From Candidatus Cloacimonadota bacterium (lineage in GTDB: Bacteria; Cloacimonadota; Cloacimonadia; Cloacimonadales; JAOZMQ01), in assembly GCA_029934195.1 (NCBI GenBank), contig JAOZMQ010000249.1:1-5032 (forward strand): a stretch of DNA of 5,032 nucleotides, given 5' to 3'. The translations under genes and the position numbers were made by a program. Shown here piece after piece: positions 1-5,032 of this stretch. The stretch's first letter is position 1, and each line of letters begins with the position of its first letter. A model generated the notes under the pieces. That model was not told the DNA's origin, did no database searches, and worked only from the letters and a program-made list of their open reading frames with translations.

Positions 1-1954
1 AACCAGAACTCACTTCATTATTATTAATATCAGTGCCATTCCAAATAAATTGACGAATACCTTGATTCAAATTACCTTTAAAAATTGAGGAAATTATCTC
101 TCCTTTGATATTGTAAATATCTATGCAAACAGGTACATTCTCCTGATTGATATTCAAAACAATTTTTGTTTTTGGATTAAAAGGATTAGGAAAATTTCCA
201 ACCAATGAACCATAAATATTAATTGGTGCATCTGTATTATTGAGAATGATATTTAGCTTAGAACTTTCTACATTAACGACCATTTTTAGATCAGTATTTA
301 TTTTTTCTGAGCAATGATAATTGATTTGCAAGAATTTATCTGAAATTTCAGTTGCTGAACAAAGTGCAAGTTTTCCATCAAAATATTCATATTGATAATC
401 AGTTATTATTTCACAAGTTTCAGCAATTCCCTGCGGTAATTCAACTTCAAAACCAAAAAGATTCCCTTCTGAATAGAAAACCAATTCTCCATCATTTGAA
501 TCAATATTGACTTTTGCAAGAGGTGCAATTATTCGAGATTCTTCTACAGGAAAAACAGTAATTAATCCTACTACATATTGAAGTATTAAAGAAGCATCAT
601 AAGCTTGTAATGATCCGTTTCCATCAACATCTGCTGTTGTCATTCTCCATTCTTCCCAAGGGCGAGGATCGATTGTCGGTAATGGATCTAATCCAACAAT
701 ATATTGTAAAGTAATGGAAGCATCGAAAGCTTGAATATTTCCATTTTCATCAACATCACCATAAGTATATGCAGTTGTTCCGATTGTTTCTTCAACAAAA
801 TCTATATTATTATCACTGAATCTAATTACCGCTGTGTCCCAGTCAGATAGATAAACAACAGAAAATCTATTTGGTTCTTCAAAACTATATGAATCCGGAA
901 TCATCTCAATAGTATCAATTCCATCTAAAGTAATTTCGGCTGTTAAAGGAAAATTTCCATCTGCATCATAATAATAAAGTTCAAAACTTGTTGTATTAGC
1001 AATTGTTGTATAATTAATTTCCGATAATTCTGGTAAGGAATTTTGAGAATTATCCATCGAGAATTCTTCCATCCATAAAATACTTTGACCACCCATATCA
1101 GCAATTGATGCATCTCCACTAAGATTAACCTCCATTGTTACCAGACCGGAGGCAATGGTATTGGAAAGACTTGGCCATTCTCCAAAATCAGGGTCGTTTA
1201 TTAAATCATCAAAATTACAGGAGAGAACGAGATTTCCATCAATATTTTCAGATTCTATATCACCGATTTGTTCAAAATCCTCAATACTTTCTCCAGTAAT
1301 CTTGTATAAACCAGCATCAAATAAATACGGAATTTCTCCATAAATCATAGCAAAAGCAACAGAATCTGTAACTCCGGATTCTGGATTCATTATCGCATTT
1401 ATATAAAAATAAAAAGGTCCCATAAAACCCGCTGAAGTAGGAAATGTCCCGGTATCATTTGAAACTACAGAATAAAACCTGTCATCTGAAAAAGCTGAAC
1501 TTAATTTTACTATATCAAGTTGTGAAGCATCTGGAATAATGCAGTCGCCGATAGGATCATCCATAACAAATCCAAAATTATTAAAGTCGTTTGCCATATT
1601 ATCATTCTCAAAATATGCTGGCATTGTGAATACAATACTTGTGTCTTGAGTTACTTCAACCTCGGTCCATAATCTGCAATTTTGTATTTCATTTGTTAAA
1701 GCAGCAAATTCTGTTTGAAAAGTAAATGGCTGAATTGGTGACGCAATTTCCAATATTTGAGAATCCCAACCAGTTTCTGTTGTGAAATATAATTCTGTTT
1801 GTAATAAAGGATTAATTGTTTGACATTTGAAAACAACTGTTTCATCTTCTGTTACTGCACTCACTCGTAGATTATCCCAAAGATTTAATTCAAATTGTGC
1901 AGAAAGAGATAAGACTGATACTAACAATAAAGTAAATAAAAGACACTTTTTCAT
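1..1954 (-). CDS. Secreted multidomain protein with dockerin-like repeats and a T9SS/FlgD-type C-terminal domain (3' end missing)
   Basis: The reading frame is open for 651 codons from ATG at 1954 to the window edge, with no internal stop. The start is set by GGAGGT four bases upstream (1959-1964) and by a signal peptide: MKK, a hydrophobic run at residues 4-18 and a likely cleavage after Ala19 (SLSA|QF). The mature part begins with beta-rich, Asp/Asn-rich sequence. Residues about 130-270 start with D-D-P-I-G-D and may form a ligand-binding beta-sandwich, but I cannot name the family. Residues 399-422 and 441-464 are two dockerin-like EF-hand repeats with Ca ligand spacing D400/D402/N404/D411 and D442/D444/N446/D453, each followed by LQY-[IV]-VGL. 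Residues about 474-586 are another beta-rich segment. NFPNPFNP at 587-594 opens a C-terminal sorting-type domain (YNIKG, then WNGTD, then VSSG at the edge). Related domains usually end about 20-25 residues later, so most of the protein is present. Inferred role: extracellular or surface-attached. No catalytic motif is recognisable. Confidence 0.9.
   Translation of the reverse strand, partial: MKKCLLFTLLLVSVLSLSAQFELNLWDNLRVSAVTEDETVVFKCQTINPLLQTELYFTTETGWDSQILEIASPIQPFTFQTEFAALTNEIQNCRLWTEVEVTQDTSIVFTMPAYFENDNMANDFNNFGFVMDDPIGDCIIPDASQLDIVKLSSAFSDDRFYSVVSNDTGTFPTSAGFMGPFYFYINAIMNPESGVTDSVAFAMIYGEIPYLFDAGLYKITGESIEDFEQIGDIESENIDGNLVLSCNFDDLINDPDFGEWPSLSNTIASGLVTMEVNLSGDASIADMGGQSILWMEEFSMDNSQNSLPELSEINYTTIANTTSFELYYYDADGNFPLTAEITLDGIDTIEMIPDSYSFEEPNRFSVVYLSDWDTAVIRFSDNNIDFVEETIGTTAYTYGDVDENGNIQAFDASITLQYIVGLDPLPTIDPRPWEEWRMTTADVDGNGSLQAYDASLILQYVVGLITVFPVEESRIIAPLAKVNIDSNDGELVFYSEGNLFGFEVELPQGIAETCEIITDYQYEYFDGKLALCSATEISDKFLQINYHCSEKINTDLKMVVNVESSKLNIILNNTDAPINIYGSLVGNFPNPFNPKTKIVLNINQENVPVCIDIYNIKGEIISSIFKGNLNQGIRQFIWNGTDINNNEVSSG
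564..760 (-). repeat. Internal duplication encoding the two dockerin-like repeats
   Basis: Two ungapped, clearly similar 71-bp segments, 564-634 and 690-760, lie 126 bp (42 codons) apart inside the secreted protein gene. They share AATCC at one end, GAAGCATC and AAGCTTG in the middle and CATCAACATC near the other end. Their translations are GDVDENG...FDAS...LQYIVGL and ADVDGNG...YDAS...LQYVVGL. The conservation is that of a duplicated calcium-binding loop-helix unit, the normal two-repeat layout of a dockerin domain, rather than a mobile repeat. Confidence 0.8.
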
Positions 1955-2005
1955 AATTACCTCCAAGTAAAAATTGTTATTAAAGTATTATTCTATTGAT
2001 TAAAA

Positions 2006-2026
2006 AAGGAATTATCAAAATTCCTT
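2006..2026 (-). promoter_or_regulatory. Inverted repeat over the -10 box: operator or weak intrinsic terminator
   Basis: The arms AAGGAATT and AATTCCTT are perfect 8-bp complements around a 5-base centre (TTGAT on the minus strand). The repeat covers the whole -10 hexamer and part of the spacer of the promoter described for the secreted protein gene. On the minus strand the second arm runs into six T (2002-2007, two of them inside the arm), so it also has the shape of a Rho-independent terminator for the upstream nadE-gmk operon. The stem has only two G-C pairs, which makes it a weak terminator. Operator, terminator or both remain possible. Confidence 0.4.
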
Positions 2027-2039
2027 AATAAAAAGTCAA
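2011..2039 (-). promoter_or_regulatory. Sigma-70-like promoter of the secreted protein gene
   Basis: Read on the minus strand, TTGACT (2034-2039) and GATAAT (2011-2016) are separated by exactly 17 bases, each hexamer one mismatch from the TTGACA/TATAAT consensus. An A/T-only stretch with a run of ten T (2044-2053) lies just upstream of the -35 box and could act as an UP-like element. A start near 2004 would give a leader of about 50 nt before the ATG at 1954. The region is AT-rich, so chance matches are possible, but hexamers, spacing and location all agree. No experimental support is visible. Confidence 0.65.
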
Positions 2040-2113
2040 GTGCAAAAAAAAAATATAAATTATAAAAACTCCAAAAATAGCAAAAATAACTATTTCATCA
2101 TTTAATAGTGTGC

Positions 2114-2662
2114 TTAATTTTCTTTTATAATCTTTGAGACTATTTTTTCAAGGTCTCTTTTAGCAATTTCAACCACATCAGCAAGAACAGAGAAATCACA
2201 CATTGGACTCCATTCTCTAATTTCTTTCTCGGCGTTTGAAAGTCTTTTTTTGATAGCTCCAGGGAGTTTATCTCGACCGCGTTTTATTATTCTTTCTTCC
2301 AATACTTTTAGTGATGGTGGTTGAACAAAGATGAAGTAAGTACAATCAGGGAAAATTTTCTTTACCGATAAAGCACCGCTAAGATTAAGAACTGCAACAA
2401 GATTTTCAGATTTCTCAAATTCTACTTTTGTGATTCCATAAGAATTTCCATAATTATAATCATGTTCGGCAAATTGATTATTTTCAAGCATATTTTGGAA
2501 TTTTTTAGCTGTTACAAAGTGATAATCTTCACCTTCTATTTCATCCTTTCCAATTGGACGAGTAGTTGTTGTAACAATTTTACCAAAACCTTTTGAAGCC
2601 AAATAGTTTTCAAGCGTAGTTTTACCAGCTGCAGAAGGACCCATTAATACAAATATTTTCAT
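2114..2662 (-). CDS. gmk: Guanylate kinase-family nucleotide kinase, divergent at GMP-binding positions
   Basis: The family phosphorylates GMP to GDP with ATP in the cytoplasm. The 182-residue product has the P-loop GPSAAGKTT (8-16), the GMP-domain signature TTTTRP (31-36), E-G-E-D-Y-H-F-V (43-50), N-Q-F-A-E (62-66) and Y-G (75-76), and a lid/C-terminal part with ER...KRGR (123-130) and KKRLSNAEKEI (138-148). Length is slightly below the usual 190-210. Aligned by eye with yeast guanylate kinase, Arg38, Tyr50, Glu69 and Tyr78 are kept as R35, Y47, E66 and Y75, but Arg41 becomes G38 and Ser80 becomes I77, both GMP contacts. The usual V-I-x-N-D near the C-terminus reads SVLAD (158-162). It could still be the cell's Gmk or a paralogue with another substrate. 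ATG is preceded by GGGAG (2669-2673) with a 6-nt spacer. It is the last gene of the nadE operon, 56 nt after its neighbour. Confidence 0.85.
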   Translation of the reverse strand: MKIFVLMGPSAAGKTTLENYLASKGFGKIVTTTTRPIGKDEIEGEDYHFVTAKKFQNMLENNQFAEHDYNYGNSYGITKVEFEKSENLVAVLNLSGALSVKKIFPDCTYFIFVQPPSLKVLEERIIKRGRDKLPGAIKKRLSNAEKEIREWSPMCDFSVLADVVEIAKRDLEKIVSKIIKEN

Positions 2663-2718
2663 TGATTTCTCCCATTTTTCATTATTGTTTTCCCGGTTTT
2701 GTAACGAACCATTTACAA

Positions 2719-2919
2719 TTATTTCCCATAAAACTCATCAATTCTATCCATTAATTCTTCAACAAGTTCAGAAGGATTATCTGTATGGATACTTCTTCTA
2801 TCACCGTTATCAAAAACAATAATCACATCTCCCATTGCTTTAAAAATTTCTCGTATTTTTGGAATCACAATTCTAATTTCTCCAAGTTGTATATCTGTCA
2901 ATTTTATGATCGGTCTCAT
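2719..2919 (-). CDS. Small 66-residue protein of unknown function
   Basis: I do not recognise this family with certainty. The product is soluble-looking and has no signal peptide, membrane segment or cysteine. It starts with basic/hydrophobic sequence (MRPIIKLTDIQLGEI), then a probable helix (PKIREIFKAMG, 20-30), a strand-turn-strand VIIVFDNGDRRSIHT (32-46) and a C-terminal acidic helix NPSELVEELMDRIDEF (48-63). The strand, [DN]G turn, strand and 'P-x-E-L-x-E-x-L' helix resemble the end of bacterial PH-like domains, which is only a weak analogy. Its ATG overlaps the stop of the upstream gene (ATGA), with AAGGA (2927-2931) seven bases upstream. This indicates coupled translation and supports a real gene, as does its place between two longer genes on the same strand. 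Confidence 0.75.
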   Translation of the reverse strand: MRPIIKLTDIQLGEIRIVIPKIREIFKAMGDVIIVFDNGDRRSIHTDNPSELVEELMDRIDEFYGK

Positions 2920-4139
2920 TTTTTATTCCTTTTTTTATTAATTCTATCTAAATTTTTTTGAGCAAATTCAAAATTAGGTTGCAGTTTCAAACATTGTTTC
3001 AGCAATTTTTCCGCTTCAATATTTTTTTCTTCTTCGATAAGAATTGAAGCAAGATTATTAAAACATCTTACATCATCGGGGTTTTCTTTTATTAATTCTT
3101 TATATAGAATTTTTGCTTCCTGTGATCTGTTTTTTGTTTGAAAAATATAGGCAAGATTATATTTTGCTTCCGCAAGTGAAGGCTCAATTTCAATAGCATT
3201 AAAGAAAAATCCTATTGCTTTGTTTTCAAGATGGCTAAACAAATAATATAATCCCCAATAATATTGAAAATCAGCAGAATCAGGGTAAATGGCTGAATAC
3301 TTTTGTAAAATTGGTTGCAAATTCCCCATTTGATTTTTATGTAAGAGAACGCCAATTTGCCTCAAAGCTTCATTTTCTCCCTGTTGCAATGCTGGTTTAC
3401 CAAAAATTCTTCCTACAATTTTCCATTGATTTCCTTTTATTTTTAAGTGAATCGTCAATTCATATTTTTTATTTAATTCATAAAAAACAAGTGCTTCTTT
3501 TTTATTCTCAGATAGAGCTGCCGAAATTTTTTCATAATCGACTATTTTTTTCATTATTTTGTTTGTAGATATTCTCTGCAAATAATTGGCTTTAATTTTT
3601 TCATCAGTATATTGTTGATTTTCAAACAATAAATTGATAGTTCCTTCCCAATCATTTTCAATAATTTTATCAAGATATTTATCAGCAATATTTTCACTAC
3701 TTTCAGGTAAATTTTTAACTTTTTGCAAAGGTAATGAAAGTCTTTTTCGTAGATAATTTATTGGAATTATATCTGGAAAATTAAATGTTGAGAGGAATTT
3801 TTCTAATTCATTTCTACCGCTTTCACTATTTGCAATTTGCATTGGAATCCTATCTTTAAAAGTTTTTTGAGCCGAAATAATCCAATGATCAATTTTCTTT
3901 TTTAATAAATTATCATATTCTTCATGTGAATCTGCTTTTGTTTTAAACATAAATCCAGATTTATCATTATCAATATTTTTTAATCGATATTGACAATTTT
4001 CCGGACAATTTAAATCTACTCGTAATTCATTGCAACATTCCCAACAAATATCTCTTGCAATTCTAAAACAGAATCTACTTCCTTTATGTGATTTACATTT
4101 GTAACATCTATCCGATTTGAAAAAATTCTTTATCCCCAA
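2916..4139 (-). CDS. Uncharacterised cysteine-cluster / NTF2-like / TPR protein
   Basis: The 407-residue protein has no signal peptide and is probably cytoplasmic. Residues 12-49 form a cysteine cluster (C12, C15, C24, C32, C35, C36, C45, C49; C-x2-C, ICWECC, CPENC), most likely a structural zinc-binding domain. Residues 53-150 are charged and probably helical. Residues about 150-245 look NTF2-like: a helical 'LDKIIENDWEGTINLL' start, strands with alternating hydrophobics, and a terminal G-N-Q-W-K-I-V-G strand, a pattern known from DUF4878-type proteins (inference). Residues 289-321, 322-355 and 356-389 are three TPR units with typical A-x-x-x-Y-x-x-A and E-x-x-P ends. The start codon is TTG, ten bases inside nadE. 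TTG is preferred because GGAGG lies four bases upstream and no ATG precedes the cysteine cluster. TPRs suggest a scaffold or partner-binding role. No enzyme motif is visible, and a function in NAD or nucleotide metabolism is only suggested by location. Confidence 0.85.
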   Translation of the reverse strand: MGIKNFFKSDRCYKCKSHKGSRFCFRIARDICWECCNELRVDLNCPENCQYRLKNIDNDKSGFMFKTKADSHEEYDNLLKKKIDHWIISAQKTFKDRIPMQIANSESGRNELEKFLSTFNFPDIIPINYLRKRLSLPLQKVKNLPESSENIADKYLDKIIENDWEGTINLLFENQQYTDEKIKANYLQRISTNKIMKKIVDYEKISAALSENKKEALVFYELNKKYELTIHLKIKGNQWKIVGRIFGKPALQQGENEALRQIGVLLHKNQMGNLQPILQKYSAIYPDSADFQYYWGLYYLFSHLENKAIGFFFNAIEIEPSLAEAKYNLAYIFQTKNRSQEAKILYKELIKENPDDVRCFNNLASILIEEEKNIEAEKLLKQCLKLQPNFEFAQKNLDRINKKRNKK

Positions 4140-4906
4140 ACTTCCTCCAAAACTGGTGGCATGATGCGTTTAAATGCTGATCTTTTTATTAGAGAAATAA
4201 CATTATCTACATCATTTTCAAGAAATCCCATTTCCAAGATTTCTTGTTTTGCTTTTTTATTGTCAATTATTTCGTTGAGAATTTTATCAAGATTTGAATA
4301 AGTAATCCCCAGTTCTTCTTCATCGGTTTGACCTTGCCACAAATCAGCTGTAGGTTTTTTTGTAATAATTTCTTGTGGAAGATTTAAGATTTCTGCAATT
4401 TCAAAAACTTCTGTTTTATAAAGATGTCCGATTGGTTCAAATGCACTCGCACCATCACCATATTGAGTCATATAGCCGACCATTAATTCTGATTTATTTC
4501 CGGTTCCGACAACTAAACCAAAATATTGGGCAGAAAGGTCATAAAGCACACACATTCTTTCACGAGCTTTAAGATTCCCCTTTCTCAAAGCAGAAGCATC
4601 TTTTTTATATTGCTCAAAGTAGGCATCAACCATTGGAGAAATATCAATAATTTCATAATTAATCCCCAAAAATTCTGCTACTTTTTTGGCATCGTTTAAA
4701 CTATCAGGGTGACTTGTTTTGTATGGAAGCATCACTCCTTTGACATTTTCTTTTCCAAGTGCTTTTACACAAAGTGTTGCTACAACTGAAGAATCAATTC
4801 CACCTGATAAACCAATAACTATTGTATTCAATCCACTTTCTTTACAGATTCTTTTGATAAATTTTGTAGTTTTATCTATTTCATCATATAAATTTAATTT
4901 TCTCAT
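4130..4906 (-). CDS. nadE: NH3-dependent NAD+ synthetase
   Basis: The enzyme makes NAD+ from deamido-NAD+ (nicotinic acid adenine dinucleotide), ATP and ammonia, the last step of NAD biosynthesis, in the cytoplasm as a dimer. The 258-residue product carries the PP-loop SGGIDSS (34-40), which binds the pyrophosphate of ATP, followed by GTGNKSE (134-140), Y-G-D-G (149-152), the highly typical PTADLWQGQTDEEELG (185-200) and the C-terminal K-R-x-x-P (246-250). Length fits the short ammonia-using form. The N-terminal nitrilase-type glutaminase domain of the long form is absent, so free ammonia or a separate glutaminase must supply nitrogen. ATG is supported by AAGGA (4913-4917), six bases upstream. 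It is the first gene of the operon, and its last codons encode the ribosome binding site of the next gene. Translation shows no missing motif. Confidence 0.97.
   Translation of the reverse strand: MRKLNLYDEIDKTTKFIKRICKESGLNTIVIGLSGGIDSSVVATLCVKALGKENVKGVMLPYKTSHPDSLNDAKKVAEFLGINYEIIDISPMVDAYFEQYKKDASALRKGNLKARERMCVLYDLSAQYFGLVVGTGNKSELMVGYMTQYGDGASAFEPIGHLYKTEVFEIAEILNLPQEIITKKPTADLWQGQTDEEELGITYSNLDKILNEIIDNKKAKQEILEMGFLENDVDNVISLIKRSAFKRIMPPVLEEVWG
4144..4148 (-). promoter_or_regulatory. Ribosome binding site that fixes a TTG start
   Basis: GGAGG on the minus strand, inside the Leu-Glu-Glu codons at the nadE C-terminus, is followed by AAGT and then TTG (4139-4137), the start of the cysteine-cluster/TPR gene. 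The strong match and 4-nt spacing are the main reason for accepting the TTG start and a 10-bp overlap between the two genes. Confidence 0.8.
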
Positions 4907-4973
4907 TTTAATTCCTTTTGCTTAATTAGTGTCTGAATGAAAACTAACTATTTCGAAATTTTCGTTTTTTGTC

Positions 4974-4986
4974 GCTACTCTGTAGC
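4974..4986. repeat. Short perfect palindrome GCTAC/GTAGC
   Basis: GCTAC (4974-4978) and GTAGC (4982-4986) are perfect 5-bp complements with a 3-base centre TCT, enough for a small hairpin on either strand. It lies 21 bp from the larger hairpin at the window edge and contains the same GTAG core that flanks that hairpin. It may be part of the same repetitive element, or a structure in the nadE leader if transcription starts upstream. Confidence 0.55.
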
Positions 4987-4997
4987 TTATTTCTCTT

Positions 4998-5003
4998 ATT
5001 ATA
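4998..5003 (-). promoter_or_regulatory. Possible -10 box upstream of nadE
   Basis: A perfect TATAAT is present on the minus strand 92 bases before the nadE ATG. The hexamer at 17-nt spacing (CCAATG) is a poor -35, and the supposed -35 would lie inside the repeat element. A start here would place the GCTAC/GTAGC hairpin in the leader. In such AT-rich DNA the call is weak, and the real operon promoter may lie elsewhere. Confidence 0.25.
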
Positions 5004-5007
5004 TTTA

Positions 5008-5032
5008 CCCAACGCTAACGCATTGGGCTACA
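5008..5032 (-). repeat. REP-like element: GTAG followed by a hairpin (cut by the window edge)
   Basis: On the minus strand the window begins TGTAG, followed at once by CCCAATGC, a 4-base loop GTTA and GCGTTGGG. This is an 8-bp stem with one T-G wobble (a C-A mismatch on the plus strand). A GTAG or similar tetranucleotide directly 5' of an imperfect palindrome is the hallmark of bacterial REP sequences mobilised by RAYT (REP-associated tyrosine transposase, Y1 family) proteins. The hairpin is much more GC-rich than its surroundings. It is not followed by a T run, so an intrinsic terminator is unlikely. No transposase gene is in the window, and copy number cannot be judged from a single example. 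Confidence 0.5.

Noticed and set aside
1155..1343. Plus-strand open frame of 62 codons
   Set aside because: It lies wholly inside the minus-strand secreted protein gene, is Ser/Pro-rich low-information sequence and has no convincing ribosome binding site.
2075..2109. Two overlapping weak stems (ACTATT/AATAGT and AAATAG/CTATTT) after the gmk stop, attenuator-like in form
   Set aside because: Each has only six pairs with one G-C and a 9-base loop, in very AT-rich DNA. This is expected by chance, although one could aid termination.
2114..2662. Alternative identity as ribose 1,5-bisphosphate phosphokinase (PhnN)
   Set aside because: PhnN shares the P-loop and size, but this protein keeps the guanylate-kinase TTTTRP, G-x-D-Y-H-F and E66/Y75 positions, and no phosphonate gene is nearby.
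2663..2718. Possible promoter or hairpin in the gap before the kinase gene (TGTAA/TTACA arms)
   Set aside because: There are only five base pairs with an 8-base loop and no matching -35/-10 pair. Read-through from the upstream gene is the simpler explanation.
3311..3568. Plus-strand open frame of 85 codons rich in Phe and Leu
   Set aside because: It is antisense to the TPR protein gene. The Phe/Leu content is what the complement of Lys/Glu/Asn-rich coding DNA gives, not a real membrane protein.
4375..4925. Plus-strand open frames at 4375-4572 and 4719-4925
   Set aside because: Both are antisense to nadE, whose motifs are unambiguous. The His run in the first comes from reverse-reading nadE codons.

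Overview
The window is AT-rich bacterial DNA in which every gene I can support lies on the minus strand, so genes read from right to left. The organism is probably an uncultured member of the Fibrobacteres-Chlorobi-Bacteroidetes neighbourhood. Candidatus Cloacimonadota fits best, with Marinimicrobia- or Ignavibacteria-like lineages as alternatives. The main reason is the large secreted protein at the left end, which ends in a N-F-P-N-P-F-N-P / Y-N-I-K-G sorting-type domain (FlgD-Ig / type IX secretion C-terminal family) preceded by a dockerin-like repeat pair. That combination is common in those phyla. The phylum call is inference from family knowledge, not a database result.

Right to left: the right edge (about 4951-5032) holds a REP-like palindromic element, a GTAG tetranucleotide followed by a stable hairpin, plus a smaller GCTAC/GTAGC palindrome. 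Next comes a tightly packed operon: nadE (ammonia-dependent NAD+ synthetase), an uncharacterised 407-residue protein (N-terminal cysteine cluster, probable NTF2-like middle, C-terminal TPRs), a 66-residue protein of unknown function, and a guanylate-kinase-family P-loop kinase. The second gene starts with TTG inside the end of nadE, the third overlaps the second by ATGA, and the fourth follows after a 56-nt gap, so co-transcription and partial translational coupling are likely. Two of the four genes belong to nucleotide/cofactor metabolism (NAD synthesis, GMP phosphorylation). What the two unknown proteins do there is open.

A 159-nt intergenic region (1955-2113) follows. It contains a very good sigma-70-type promoter (TTGACT, 17-nt spacer, GATAAT) with an A/T tract upstream. 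An 8-bp inverted repeat overlaps the -10 box and could be an operator or a weak terminator for the operon. This promoter drives the secreted protein gene, which begins at 1954 with a clear Shine-Dalgarno sequence and signal peptide and runs off the left edge, probably only a few tens of codons before its stop.

I see no rRNA, tRNA, CRISPR array, insertion sequence or plus-strand gene. The most notable items are the REP-like element, the unusual cysteine-cluster/TPR protein in the nadE operon, and the guanylate kinase homologue with altered GMP-binding positions.
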